A DNA stretch of 64,000 nucleotides from DASWJZ01 sp963792885 (GCA_963792885.1 CAWBXX010000005.1:1-64000), one strand, 5' to 3'. Positions 27,133 through 35,598 are shown, counted from the first letter of the stretch. Notes: generated by a model not told the origin, from the letters alone. Program-made: numbers and translations.

Positions 27133-27836
27133 GTGACCTTCCGCGCCACCGTTCTCACTCTCTATCCGGAGATGTTCCCGGGCCCGCTCGGCGCGAGCCT
27201 GTCGGGCAAGGCGCTCGCCGCGGGCATCTGGTCGCTTGAGGCGAGGAACATTCGCGAGCACGGGATCGGCGCGCACCGCGCGGTCGACGACACGCCCGCC
27301 GGCGGCGGCGCCGGCATGGTGATGCGCGCCGATGTGCTGGCCGCCGCCATCGACGCGGCAAGCAGCGCGGAGGACAATCGCCCTCGCCTGCTCATGTCGC
27401 CCCGCGGCGTGCCGCTGACGCAGGCGCGCGTGCGCGCGCTCGCCGAAGGTCCCGGCGCGCTCATCGTCTGCGGGCGCTTCGAGGGCGTCGACGAGCGCGT
27501 CATCGAAGCCCGCAATCTCGAGGAGGTGTCGGTCGGCGACTACGTCCTGTCGGGCGGCGAGATCGCCGCGATGGCGCTCATCGATGCCTGCGTCCGGCTC
27601 CTGCCCGGCGTCATGGGCGCGGAGGAATCCGCCGCGGAAGAGAGCTTCGAAGAGGGCCTTCTCGGAATACCCGCACTACACCCGCCCGCAGGATTTCGAG
27701 GGCCGCGCCGATCCCCGACGTGCTGAATTCCGGCCATCACGCCGAGATCGCAAAATGGCGCCGCGCCGAGGCCGAGCGCCTTACCCGCGAGCGCCGCCCC
27801 GACCTCTGGGCGAAGCGGAAAGCCGAAGGGCCTTAA
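27133..27836 (+). CDS. trmD: tRNA (guanine-N1)-methyltransferase TrmD (two frameshifts)
   Basis: Methylates G37 in tRNAs to prevent frameshifting. GTG 27133 gives the conserved ATVLTLYPEMFPGPLGASLS, then the knot region AGGGAGMVMRADV, LIVCGRFEGVDERVIEA and EVSVGDYVLSGGEIAAM. Shifts near 27662 and 27706 connect EYPHYTRPQDFEG and IPDVLNSGHHAEIAKWRRAE, ending RPDLWAKRKAEGP at 27836. Corrected length about 234 residues. Since trmD is essential in bacteria, these shifts are best read as sequence errors. Confidence 0.93.
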
Positions 27837-27893
27837 CAGGGCGAAAACCGCGAAAATCCGCAGTTCGCGCCGTGCTTTTGCGCCTCCCGCCCA

Positions 27894-27922
27894 TCGACAG
27901 CGGCCCGGCGAATGTGTATATG
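27894..27922 (+). promoter_or_regulatory. Candidate promoter upstream of rplS
   Basis: TCGACA (27894-27899), 17 nt and TATATG (27917-27922) lie 80 bases before the rplS ATG in the 165-bp trmD-rplS gap. The -10 is good and the -35 moderate. It suggests that rplS has its own promoter in addition to readthrough from trmD. Confidence 0.35.
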
Positions 27923-28001
27923 CCCCCAACTCCGAAGGATCAGACGAGGATGCGCGCCCCGGCCGGCGCCGGGTCGATGCGCTTCAAAAAGGACGAAGTC
28001 G

Positions 28002-28487
28002 ATGAATCTCGTGCAGAAAATCGAGCAGGCGGAGATCGACGCCATCTCCGCGAAGCGCACGTTCCCGCCCTTCGAGGCGGGTGACACCGTGCGCGTCCAC
28101 GTGCGCGTGACGGAGGGCACCCGCACCCGTCTCCAGGCCTACGAGGGCGTGGTGATCGCCCGCACCGGCGGCGGGCTGAACGAGAGCTTCACCGTGCGCA
28201 AGATCTCCTACGGCGAGGGCGTGGAGCGCGTCTTCCCGGTCTATTCGCCGATGGTGGAGAAGGTCGAGGTCGTGCGCCGCGGCAAGGTCCGCCGCGCCAA
28301 GCTCTATTATCTCCGCGGCCGTCGCGGAAAGGCGGCCCGCATCGGCGAGGCGTCGAACGTGCGCGCCAAGAAGCTCGACGACGATATGCGCGCGCTTGCC
28401 GCCGAGGAGCGCGCCCGCGCCGAGGCGGAGAAGGAAGCCGCCCGCGCCGAAGCCGCAGCGAACGCGCCGGCGGAAGCCGAGGCGTAG
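28002..28487 (+). CDS. rplS: 50S ribosomal protein L19
   Basis: L19 lies at the 30S-50S interface. Conserved blocks FEAGDTVRVHVRVTEG, QAYEGVVIARTGGGLNESFT, KISYGEGVERVFP and KVRRAKLYYLRGRRGKAARI are intact. The C-terminus carries an alanine/glutamate/arginine tail (about 35 residues), giving 161 residues. ATG 28002 follows AAGGACG. A strong UUCG hairpin terminator follows the stop. Confidence 0.96.
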   Translation: MNLVQKIEQAEIDAISAKRTFPPFEAGDTVRVHVRVTEGTRTRLQAYEGVVIARTGGGLNESFTVRKISYGEGVERVFPVYSPMVEKVEVVRRGKVRRAKLYYLRGRRGKAARIGEASNVRAKKLDDDMRALAAEERARAEAEKEAARAEAAANAPAEAEA

Positions 28488-28513
28488 ACGCGCCTTCAGC
28501 TTCGCGTTTCAAG

Positions 28514-28536
28514 AGCGGCGCTTCGGCGCCGCTTTT
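28514..28536 (+). terminator. Rho-independent terminator after rplS
   Basis: Perfect 8-bp stem AGCGGCGC / GCGCCGCT closed by a TTCG tetraloop, followed by TTTT, 27 bases after the rplS stop. Confidence 0.85.
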
Positions 28537-28595
28537 CATTTGACCGGACGCTCCGCCAAAAACCTCTCCCTACGGGAGAAGATCGAGCGAGCCCT

Positions 28596-29030
28596 TCACC
28601 CCATCCAATATCTCGGCCCCGGCCCCATCCGGCCCGCATGGTCGGCGGGATTGGCGAGCTTGCAGCGGTCGATCGACAGGCAGCCGCAGCCGATGCATTC
28701 GGTGAGGCCCGCGCGCAGCCGCTGAAGCTCCTCGATCCGCCGGTCGATCTTCGCCGTCCAGCTGCCGGAGAGCTTCGCCCAGTCGCGCCGCGTCGGCGCG
28801 CGGTCGGGCGGCAGCTTGGCGAGCTCCGCGCCGATCTCATCGAGCGTCAGCCCGACCTTCTGCGCGAAGACGATGAAGGCGATGCGGCGGAGCGCCGAGC
28901 GCGGATAGCGACGATGTCCGGAGCCGGCGCGCTCGGAAGTGATGAGCCCGCGCTCCTCGTAGAAGCGGAGCGCCGATGAGGCGACGCCGCTGCGGCGCGA
29001 GACCTCGCTGATGGTGATCACCGTATCCAT
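28596..29030 (-). CDS. soxR: Redox-sensitive MerR-family activator SoxR
   Basis: A [2Fe-2S] sensor of redox-cycling compounds. ISEVSRRSGVASSALRFYEE is the MerR helix-turn-helix (from about residue 6), RIAFIVFAQKVGLTLDEIG the dimer/regulatory region, and CIGCGCLSIDRC supplies the four cluster cysteines (C-x2-C-x-C-x5-C). The start MDTVITIS at 29030 is preferred to a longer frame that would run into the operator. Length 144 residues. Divergent from an SDR-queA operon with a SoxR operator between. Confidence 0.95.
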   Translation of the reverse strand: MDTVITISEVSRRSGVASSALRFYEERGLITSERAGSGHRRYPRSALRRIAFIVFAQKVGLTLDEIGAELAKLPPDRAPTRRDWAKLSGSWTAKIDRRIEELQRLRAGLTECIGCGCLSIDRCKLANPADHAGRMGPGPRYWMG

Positions 29031-29056
29031 GCGCAGAGAGAAAGCACGATTTCCGC

Positions 29057-29087
29057 TTGACTTCAAGTTAACTTGAACTTGTAGCAA
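29057..29087 (+). promoter_or_regulatory. SoxR operator in a 19-bp-spacer promoter
   Basis: TTCAAGTTAACTTGAA (29062-29077) is a perfect 16-bp palindrome identical in core to the known SoxR site of the soxS type. It lies between TTGACT (29057-29062) and TAGCAA (29082-29087), which are 19 bp apart, the long spacer typical of MerR-family activated promoters. The direction fits the SDR gene at 29117. Confidence 0.85.
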
Positions 29088-29116
29088 GAAGGCTCCCTAG
29101 AGAATGGAGTTTCGAA

Positions 29117-29830
29117 ATGCGGACGAATCTGAGCGGCCTCCGCGTCGCAATCACCGGCGGGACCTCGGGCCTCGGCCTGGCGCTCGTGCAGCAATTCACC
29201 GCTCGCGGCGCGCGCGTCGCCTTCGTCGCGCGAACGGCAAAAGCGGTTGAGCGCACGATCCGCGCGACCGGCGCCCACGGCATCGTCGCCGATGTCGGCG
29301 ACAAGGATGCGATCTATCCGATCGCGCTTCAGATCAACGGCGGTCTCGGCGGGCTCGACGTCTTGATCAACAATGCATCGAGTCTCGGCCCGGTGCCGCT
29401 TGCGCTTCTTGCGGACACGACGTGCGAGGACCTCGCCGAGGCATTGCAGATCAATGTCATCGCGCCGTTCCGGCTGACCAAGGCGCTTCTCGGCGCGCTC
29501 GCCGCTTCCGCGCGTGAGGGCCGCGGCGCCGTCGTGCTCAATGTCTCGAGCGACGCCGCGGTCAACGCCTATACCGGCTGGGGCGCCTACGGCGCGAGCA
29601 AGGCCGCGCTCCGCCATATGACCGCGATCTGGGCGGAAGAGTTAAGCGCGGATGGCGTGCGCCTCCTCTCCGTCGATCCGGGCGACATGGACACGCCGCT
29701 CCACGCGCTCGCCGTACCTGACGGTGACCCGGCAACGCTAAAGCGGCCGGAGAGAGCCGCCGCCGAGCTTATCGAAGTTATCGCCGCGGCCCTTCCGGAG
29801 CAGCCCGCGCTCTCGCCGGAGGCGGCATGA
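29117..29830 (+). CDS. Short-chain dehydrogenase/reductase under SoxR control
   Basis: Classical SDR of 237 residues: cofactor motif ITGGTSGLGLALVQQF, then LDVLINNASSLG, SSDAAVNAYTGWGAYGASK (Ser and YxxxK catalytic residues) and VDPGDMDTP. GGAG precedes the ATG. The SoxR operator directly upstream predicts induction by redox-cycling compounds, so a role in reducing quinones or reactive carbonyls is inferred. The stop overlaps the queA start (ATGA). Confidence 0.92.
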   Translation: MRTNLSGLRVAITGGTSGLGLALVQQFTARGARVAFVARTAKAVERTIRATGAHGIVADVGDKDAIYPIALQINGGLGGLDVLINNASSLGPVPLALLADTTCEDLAEALQINVIAPFRLTKALLGALAASAREGRGAVVLNVSSDAAVNAYTGWGAYGASKAALRHMTAIWAEELSADGVRLLSVDPGDMDTPLHALAVPDGDPATLKRPERAAAELIEVIAAALPEQPALSPEAA

Positions 29831-31077
29831 TCCCTGCCTCGATCCCCGGAAGCCGCATGGCGAAGCTCCTCGCGATCGCAGCGGACGGCGCAATCCGTCA
29901 CGCCACGCGGATCGACCTCCCGGATCTCCTCCGGCCCGGCGATCTCGTCGTCGCCAACGATGCCGCGACGCTGCCGGCCAGCCTTCATGGCACGCATGCG
30001 GCAAGCGGCGCGCCGATCGAGCTTCGGCTTGCCGGCTGGCGATTTCCTGCCCGCGAGGCGGGGCAGGGGGGCCATGCCCAGCGTAGAGGAGGGGGCCTCC
30101 TGGGGCAGGGCCATGCAACAGCCCCCTCCCCCGCCTTCGGCGATCCCCCTCCCCCGGCGCAGACACCGAGCGAGCGGCCATCCGGATTCCGGTTCTTCGG
30201 CGATCCGACACGCTTCGTCGCCGTCGCCTTTGGTGCAGGCGATCACCGCACGCGCACGGAAGACCGCCCCCTTCCTCCGCAGCTCAGCCGCGGCGACAGG
30301 CTTGCGCTCGGACCCCTGACGGCGATCGTCGAAGACACGCTCGGCCATCCGCGGCTCGTCGCAGTTCGCTTCGCTGGAAAGCCACAAGAGGTTTGGGCCG
30401 GCATCGCTCGCCACGGCAGGCCCATTCAATACGCGCATGTCCCCGAGCCGCTTGCGCTTTGGGACGCCTGGACCGCAGTCGCCGCTCGCCCCGTCGCATT
30501 CGAAGTGCCTTCCGCCGGGTTCGCGCTCGATTGGAAGACGCTCGCCCAGCTCCGCGAGCGCGGCATCGGCTTCACCACGCTGACGCTCGCCGCCGGCATT
30601 TCCTCGACCGGCGATCCGGCGCTCGACCGCCGCCTCCCCTTCGACGAGCCATTCGTCATCCCCGCGATTACGGCCCAGGCCGTCGCACAGACGAAGGCGG
30701 CAGGCGGCCGCATCATCGCCATCGGCACGACGACGGTGCGCGCGCTCGAGGCCGCCGCCGCTCGGCGTGGCGTCGTTCGCGCCGGCGAGGGCATTGCCAC
30801 CGCGCTGATCGGCCCGCACACGCTTCTGCAAGTCGTCGACGCGATCGTCTCCGGCGTTCACGCGCCGGGCGAGAGCCACTTTGAGCTGCTCCGCGCCTTC
30901 GCCGACGACGAGACGCTGAGCAAAATGGCCGCGGCGGCCGAAGCCCGCCGCTACCGCAATCACGAATTCGGGGATTCGGTTCTGATCGAACGCATGCCAC
31001 GTCGCCGCAAGCGTCGCGCCCAACCCGCGCCCGTTGTCGCGAAGTTCTATTCCACCACGCCGATGATCGGCCCGTAG
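29827..31077 (+). CDS. queA: S-adenosylmethionine:tRNA ribosyltransferase-isomerase, with in-frame insertion
   Basis: Forms epoxyqueuosine in tRNA from preQ1 and SAM. Family blocks RIDLPDLLRPGDLVVANDAA, FVAVAFGAGDHRTRTEDRP, GRPIQYAHVPEPL and ERGIGFTTLTLAAGISSTGD occur in order, plus TTTVRALEAAA and FADDETLSKM. At 416 residues it is longer than the usual 340-360: a glycine/proline-rich segment of about 40 residues (about residues 77-122) encoded by a GC-rich palindrome is inserted before FGDPTRF. The reading frame is kept. Coupled to the SDR gene, so its expression is tied to SoxR, unless an internal promoter exists. Confidence 0.88.
   Translation: MIPASIPGSRMAKLLAIAADGAIRHATRIDLPDLLRPGDLVVANDAATLPASLHGTHAASGAPIELRLAGWRFPAREAGQGGHAQRRGGGLLGQGHATAPSPAFGDPPPPAQTPSERPSGFRFFGDPTRFVAVAFGAGDHRTRTEDRPLPPQLSRGDRLALGPLTAIVEDTLGHPRLVAVRFAGKPQEVWAGIARHGRPIQYAHVPEPLALWDAWTAVAARPVAFEVPSAGFALDWKTLAQLRERGIGFTTLTLAAGISSTGDPALDRRLPFDEPFVIPAITAQAVAQTKAAGGRIIAIGTTTVRALEAAAARRGVVRAGEGIATALIGPHTLLQVVDAIVSGVHAPGESHFELLRAFADDETLSKMAAAAEARRYRNHEFGDSVLIERMPRRRKRRAQPAPVVAKFYSTTPMIGP
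30055..30170. repeat. GC-rich palindromic element inside queA
   Basis: The stretch contains GGGGCAGGGGGGCCATG, AGGAGGGGGCCTCCT (inner inverted repeat), GGGGCAGGGCCATGC and CCCCCTCCCCCGCC. It looks like an extragenic palindrome that landed in the coding region without breaking the frame. Similar CCTCCCCC/GGGGGAGG hairpins lie at 49469-49486 and 53618-53880. Confidence 0.6.
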
Positions 31078-31808
31078 CCACCGTGGCCAGGCGCGTCGTC
31101 GCGCTTGAGCTCAGGCGCGAAGAGCCCCGGCGCGGTTCCCCCGTCGAGGAAGAGCGCATCCTTCGCGCCGAGCTTGTCGCGGAAGAAGCGGGCGAAGTCG
31201 TAGAAATTCACCCAACCCTCGCTGATCGCGAAAACGACCTCGCCCGCGCCCGACACCCCGACGCCGTCGCGCGGCTTGCGATCGCTCGAGCCGTCGATGA
31301 AGGCCGGATGGATCTCGCCGTCGATCAGGAGCATCGGCCCCGATTGCGTGGCGAATGCCGCGTCGGGTTGCGCCTTGAGGAAAGCCTCCGTCTCCATGAT
31401 CCCCGCGCCGCCGCGGCCGAAGAAGAAGACGCCGTTCGGCTTCTTGTAGAAATTCGGGATCTGGCTGGGCGTGCCGGCAATGGTCTTCGTGTTCGCGCTC
31501 TTGAGCTTCTGCCCCGCCTCCACGTAAAGCCCGATCGGCGTAAAGTCCTCGCCGTACATGCCGCCGTTGATCGCGAAGGAGAGCGTCCTCCCCTCCCCTT
31601 TCAGCGCCTCGGCAAGCGCGTCGAAGGTCTTGTAAGGAGCGCCGTCCGCGTCCTTCCAGAAAAGCCGGAGGTCGTCCTTGGCGAGGTCGAACCGGCAGAC
31701 CGTATAGTCCGCGCCCTCGAAGCTTTCGCTCCCACAGGCTGCTCGGGCCGGCGCCGCAGCGAGAAAGAGCGCGGCGAGAAGCGCGAAAAAGAGACGAATC
31801 GCAGGCAT
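31047..31808 (-). CDS. Secreted phosphodiester glycosidase-family protein (NAGPA-like, DUF2233)
   Basis: ATG 31808 after AAAGGGAGG begins a clear signal peptide (MPAIRLFFALLAALFLAAAP, cleavage near ARA-AC). The mature part contains LSFAINGGMYGEDFTPIGLY and QSGPMLLIDGEIHPAF, GVGVSGAGEVVFAISEG and KDALFLDGGTAPGLF, the pattern of the phosphodiester alpha-N-acetylglucosaminidase fold. Length 253 residues. Probably periplasmic or exported; substrate unknown. Its end overlaps that of convergent queA by 31 bases. Confidence 0.88.
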   Translation of the reverse strand: MPAIRLFFALLAALFLAAAPARAACGSESFEGADYTVCRFDLAKDDLRLFWKDADGAPYKTFDALAEALKGEGRTLSFAINGGMYGEDFTPIGLYVEAGQKLKSANTKTIAGTPSQIPNFYKKPNGVFFFGRGGAGIMETEAFLKAQPDAAFATQSGPMLLIDGEIHPAFIDGSSDRKPRDGVGVSGAGEVVFAISEGWVNFYDFARFFRDKLGAKDALFLDGGTAPGLFAPELKRDDAPGHGGYGPIIGVVE

Positions 31809-31877
31809 GCCTCCCTTTAGCCGACTGCCCCCGCTGGGGCGAGCCCGGCCCGTCTCTCCGGCGTCGCCATACTCACA

Positions 31878-31906
31878 TTGAGGTGGCGAAGGCACGTTGT
31901 TATATA
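31878..31906 (+). promoter_or_regulatory. Candidate promoter of leuC with long leader
   Basis: TTGAGG (31878-31883), a 17-nt spacer and TATATA (31901-31906). The start point would be near 31913, leaving about 190 nt of leader before leuC (32103). A 43-codon frame from ATG 31914 lies in the leader but has no leucine run and no ribosome binding site, so attenuation is not supported. Confidence 0.5.
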
Positions 31907-32102
31907 GGCGCCGATGGTCCAGGAACCGGCAAGCACCGCGCACTCGACGCGCGCCTTCGCGGCGCTCGGCGACCACGCGCGCCTGCCCTGGCGCTTCTTT
32001 GCCCGGCTTTTCGCCTCAGACGGCTCGCTCCTCGCTCGCTGATCTTCGCGGCGCCGCGCCGCAGTCGCATAAGTCCAAGGAACGAGTGAAGCGAGCTTTC
32101 CG

Positions 32103-33506
32103 ATGAAACCGAGAACCCTCTACGACAAGATCTGGGACGACCATTTGGTCGAAAACGAGCCGGACGGCACCTGCCTCCTTTATGTCGATCGCCATCTGGT
32201 ACACGAGGTGACGAGCCCGCAGGCCTTCGAGGGCCTAAGGATTGCAAAGCGCAAGGTGCGCGCGCCGGAGAAGACGCTGGCCGTCGTCGACCACAACGTG
32301 CCGACCACCGACAGAAGCCACGGCATCGACGATCCGGAATCGAGGCTGCAGGTTGAGACGCTTGCTGAGAACGCGCGCGACTTCGGCATCGAGTATTTCA
32401 ACGAGCTCGACCTCCGCCAGGGCATCGTCCACATCATCGGCCCCGAGCAGGGCTTCACGCTGCCCGGCATGACGATCGTCTGCGGCGACAGCCACACGTC
32501 GACGCACGGCGCCTTCGGCGCGCTCGCCCACGGCATCGGCACGAGCGAGGTGGAGCACGTGCTCGCCACGCAGACGCTGATCCAGAAGAAAGCGAGGAAC
32601 ATGCGCGTCTCCGTCGATGGCAAGCTGCCCGACGGCGTGACCGCGAAGGACGTGATCCTGGCGATCATCGGCGAGATCGGCACCGCCGGCGGCACCGGCC
32701 ACGTCATCGAATATGCCGGCGACGTGATGCGCACCCTCTCGATGGAAGGGCGCATGACCGTCTGCAACATGTCGATCGAAGGCGGTGCGCGCGCCGGCAT
32801 GGTCGCGCCCGACGAGACCACCTACGCCTACATCAGGGATCGCCCGCGCGCCCCGAAGGGCAAAGCCTGGGACATGGCGCGCGCCTATTGGGAGACGCTT
32901 CCGAGCGACGAAGGCGCCGAGTTCCACCGCGAGGTCCGGCTCGACGGGGCCAATCTGCCGCCGGTCGTCACTTGGGGCTCTTCGCCTGAAGACGTCGTCT
33001 CGGTGACCGGCGCCGTGCCCGATCCCGACCTGATCGAGGATGAGACCCGCCGCCACTCGAAGCACCGGGCGCTCCAATATATGGGGCTCAAGCCCGGCAC
33101 GAAGATCACCGACATCAAGCTCGACCGCGTCTTCATCGGCTCCTGCACCAACGGCCGCCTGGAGGACCTCCGCGCCGCGGCGAAGATCGTCGAGGGCCGG
33201 CACGTCAACGAGAACGTCAATGCCATGGTCGTCCCCGGCTCAGGCCTCGTGAAGGCGGCGGCGGAAGCGGAAGGGCTCGACAAGGTCTTCAAGGCGGCGG
33301 GCTTCGAATGGCGCGAGCCCGGCTGCTCCATGTGCCTCGCCATGAACGCCGACAAGCTGAAGCCGGAGGAGCGCTGCGCTTCCACCTCGAACCGCAACTT
33401 CGAGGGCCGCCAGGGCTACAAGGGCCGCACGCACCTCGTCTCGCCGGCGATGGCTGCCGCCGCGGCGATCGCCGGCCACTTCGTCGATATCCGCGACTGG
33501 CGCTAG
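32103..33506 (+). CDS. leuC: 3-isopropylmalate dehydratase large subunit
   Basis: With LeuD, isomerises 2- to 3-isopropylmalate. A 467-residue aconitase-family protein with an [4Fe-4S] cluster: GDSHTSTHGAFGALAHGIGT, VFIGSCTNGRLEDLRAAA (Cys) and PGCSMCLAMN (two Cys) are in place, with CASTSNRNFEGRQG near the end. Intact. leuD is about 10 kb downstream rather than adjacent, as is common in alphaproteobacteria. A strong hairpin follows the gene. Confidence 0.97.
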   Translation: MKPRTLYDKIWDDHLVENEPDGTCLLYVDRHLVHEVTSPQAFEGLRIAKRKVRAPEKTLAVVDHNVPTTDRSHGIDDPESRLQVETLAENARDFGIEYFNELDLRQGIVHIIGPEQGFTLPGMTIVCGDSHTSTHGAFGALAHGIGTSEVEHVLATQTLIQKKARNMRVSVDGKLPDGVTAKDVILAIIGEIGTAGGTGHVIEYAGDVMRTLSMEGRMTVCNMSIEGGARAGMVAPDETTYAYIRDRPRAPKGKAWDMARAYWETLPSDEGAEFHREVRLDGANLPPVVTWGSSPEDVVSVTGAVPDPDLIEDETRRHSKHRALQYMGLKPGTKITDIKLDRVFIGSCTNGRLEDLRAAAKIVEGRHVNENVNAMVVPGSGLVKAAAEAEGLDKVFKAAGFEWREPGCSMCLAMNADKLKPEERCASTSNRNFEGRQGYKGRTHLVSPAMAAAAAIAGHFVDIRDWR

Positions 33507-33538
33507 GATTCGCTCAGCGACATGGTTTGGTGAAGAAG

Positions 33539-33564
33539 AGACGGCCCGGCGTGCCGGGCCGTCT
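33539..33564. terminator. Strong stem-loop between convergent leuC and secreted-protein gene
   Basis: AGACGGCCCGG / CCGGGCCGTCT forms a perfect 11-bp stem around CGTG, 33 bases after leuC and 15 bases from the end of the reverse gene; likely bidirectional. Confidence 0.7.
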
Positions 33565-33578
33565 CCGATGGGTCGCTG

Positions 33579-33992
33579 CTAGCGGCAGGCGATCGGGGTG
33601 CTCGTGTCGCTGTCGGTGCTGTTCATCATCCAGTACGCGCCCGGCCGGCAATCCTTTTGGCTCGCCACCATCATCATGCGGTTCGCCGGGCCCGCCTCAG
33701 CAGTTCTGATCGAACCCGTGGAGAGCGGCGCGCGCGCCTGCGAAATCGCTGCGGTGTGACCGACGAAGGACTGCTGACCTGCAGCGCCGCTGCACGGCAT
33801 GGTGACGATAACATTGTCCGGCATGACCGCCTGCCAGGTGCGGCCGCTCGCGCATGCGCCCGTATTCTCCGGCAGCGGAGGCCGCTGCGCGATGGCGAAG
33901 GCCGTCCCCGGCGCGATGACCGACACCGCCACAATGGCGGCGGCGCCCACGACGGCCGCATTCAATCTTGATCTTTCTGTGATTCCAAACAT
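33579..33992 (-). CDS. Hypothetical secreted protein
   Basis: ATG 33992 follows GGAGGG and gives a 137-residue protein with an N-terminal signal peptide (AAVVGAAAIVAVSVIAPGTAFA). The mature part has four cysteines and the segments TWQAVMPDNVIVTMPC and DCRPGAYWMMNSTDSDTSTP. No family recognised. Probably periplasmic with disulfides; function unknown. Confidence 0.75.
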   Translation of the reverse strand: MFGITERSRLNAAVVGAAAIVAVSVIAPGTAFAIAQRPPLPENTGACASGRTWQAVMPDNVIVTMPCSGAAGQQSFVGHTAAISQARAPLSTGSIRTAEAGPANRMMMVASQKDCRPGAYWMMNSTDSDTSTPIACR

Positions 33993-34170
33993 CGAACCCT
34001 CCAAAGGGTATGATGCTCAGTCGGCTCTCTGGCAGTCGGCTAAGCGACGCCCCGCCCCATCGAAGTCGTGGTGAAATTTGTCGGCCGCAATCTCCCGCCG
34101 ACGTTAATTCTTTGTAATGCCGCGGAGGCGCCGCCTTCCCTTGCGCAACCGCGCTGGCTATTCCTCCGCC

Positions 34171-34587
34171 ATGTCATCCACCCGACCTTTCTGGGCTGAC
34201 CGCCAAGCGCCCTCGCTCGCCGATTTTGAGGCGATCGCGGAGGAGGCTTTTCGCTCGATTCCCGCCTCTTTCCGCTCGCTTGCCGGCGACGTCACGATCG
34301 CAGTCGCCGAGTTCCCCGAGGACGACGTCGTGGAAGAGATGGAAGAGGAATCGCCTTTCGATATCCTCGGCCTTTTCGAGGGAGTCGGCCTGACGGAGGC
34401 GTCGGCAACGCCGGGGACCGGCGAGATGCCGAACCGCATCTGGCTATACCGCCGCCCCATTCTCGACTATTGGGCCGAGCACGAGGACACGCTCGCAGCC
34501 ATCGTCGCGCACGTGCTGATCCATGAGATCGGCCACCATTTCGGCCTCTCCGATGACGACATGGAGGCGATCGACGAAGCCGACTAG
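34171..34587 (+). CDS. Zincin-like metallopeptidase family protein (DUF1025 type)
   Basis: A 138-residue acidic protein carrying HEIGHHFGLSDDDM, the HExxHxxGxxD zinc motif, close to the C-terminus (about residues 120-133). The upstream part includes VTIAVAEFPEDDVVEEME and RIWLYRRPILDYWAEHEDTL. These minimal zincins are widespread in alphaproteobacteria and lack an assigned substrate. ATG 34171 is chosen over an upstream arginine-rich extension. Confidence 0.87.
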   Translation: MSSTRPFWADRQAPSLADFEAIAEEAFRSIPASFRSLAGDVTIAVAEFPEDDVVEEMEEESPFDILGLFEGVGLTEASATPGTGEMPNRIWLYRRPILDYWAEHEDTLAAIVAHVLIHEIGHHFGLSDDDMEAIDEAD

Positions 34588-34703
34588 CGACGGCCGGAGG
34601 TCGAGACACTTTTGCGACAAGTTCGCGAGTCTCTGACAAATATCCGCGACACTTCTTGCGCTAAGAGCGCGTCGGTCCAGCCTTTGATTCCTGGAACATT
34701 GGA

Positions 34704-35303
34704 GTGCACACAGTGACAGATACCGCAGACATGGGAGCGCAGTCGGTGACACCTGCCGCAACGCGAACTCGCTACAGCGGGGTCGCCCAGACCTTCCATT
34801 GGCTCACCGTCGCACTCGTCGGAATCGCCTATCTTACCGGCGAGGGCGGACCGGAGTCGCGCGTCTACGCCGCCGAGCGCGCCTCGCTGCTTGGCTGGCA
34901 CGAGACGCTTGGCATTCTGGTCATCGTCGTCATGGTTCTCCGGCTTGCTTGGCGCATGGTCGACCGGGCACCCGAGGAGACGCCGATGCCGGGATGGATG
35001 CAATTCAGCTCGCGACTCGTGCACTGGGCGCTCTACGCGCTTCTCGCTGCGGTCCCGCTCACCGCCATCTTCGGTGCCTGGTACGAGGGCCACGCCGTCA
35101 CCTTCATCGGCATTGGCGAGATCGGGCCGGTCCTCACGACCTCTCACGATTTCGGCCGCACTATCACCGAGCTTCACACGACACTCGGGAATGTCATCAT
35201 CTGGATCGCCGGCTTTCACGCCGCCGCCGCGCTCTATCATCATTTCTTCTTGCGCGACCGCGTGCTCCTCTCGATGCTGCCGTTTGGCGGAGAGCGCCGC
35301 TGA
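34704..35303 (+). CDS. Cytochrome b561-type membrane protein
   Basis: Diheme b-type cytochrome that passes electrons from quinol in the inner membrane. Four hydrophobic helices with expected histidines: AQTFHWLTVALVGIAYLTG, LGWHETLGILVIVVMVLRLA, RLVHWALYALLAAVPLTAIF and ELHTTLGNVIIWIAGFHAAA, followed by LYHHFFLRDRVLLSMLP. About 199 residues from GTG 34704; GTG 34713 or ATG 34731 are possible starts. Confidence 0.9.
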   Translation: MHTVTDTADMGAQSVTPAATRTRYSGVAQTFHWLTVALVGIAYLTGEGGPESRVYAAERASLLGWHETLGILVIVVMVLRLAWRMVDRAPEETPMPGWMQFSSRLVHWALYALLAAVPLTAIFGAWYEGHAVTFIGIGEIGPVLTTSHDFGRTITELHTTLGNVIIWIAGFHAAAALYHHFFLRDRVLLSMLPFGGERR

Positions 35304-35317
35304 CGTCGGAGGTTGCG

Positions 35318-35581
35318 ATGCTTGAGCTTCGGCCGAATTGCGAGTGCTGCGACCGCGACCTGCCGCCAGGTTCGGCCGCGGCGCGCATCTGCACGTTCGA
35401 ATGCACCTTCTGCGCCGACTGCGCGGAGGAGGTCTTCCACGGCGTCTGCCCGAACTGCGGCGGCAATTTCGTGCCGCGGCCGATTCGGCCGGCCGGCAAG
35501 CTCGCGAAATATCCGCCCTCCACCAAGCGCGTGCTGAAGGATCACGGCGGCTGCCTGGAGCGACGCCGCGCCGTCGCATAA
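35318..35581 (+). CDS. Small zinc-ribbon protein (DUF1272)
   Basis: An 87-residue protein with cysteine pairs CECCDRDLP, CTFECTFCADCAEEVF and GVCPNCGGNF, the DUF1272 pattern of two zinc-binding knuckles; the end is basic. TCGGAGG precedes ATG 35318, and it lies 14 bases after the cytochrome gene, so cotranscription is likely. Function unknown. Confidence 0.87.
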   Translation: MLELRPNCECCDRDLPPGSAAARICTFECTFCADCAEEVFHGVCPNCGGNFVPRPIRPAGKLAKYPPSTKRVLKDHGGCLERRRAVA

Positions 35582-35598
35582 GACGCTTGCTTCGCGGC

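Noticed and set aside
31914..32042. Small frame in the leuC leader as a leader peptide
   Set aside because: No ribosome binding site, no leucine run and no terminator/antiterminator pair.
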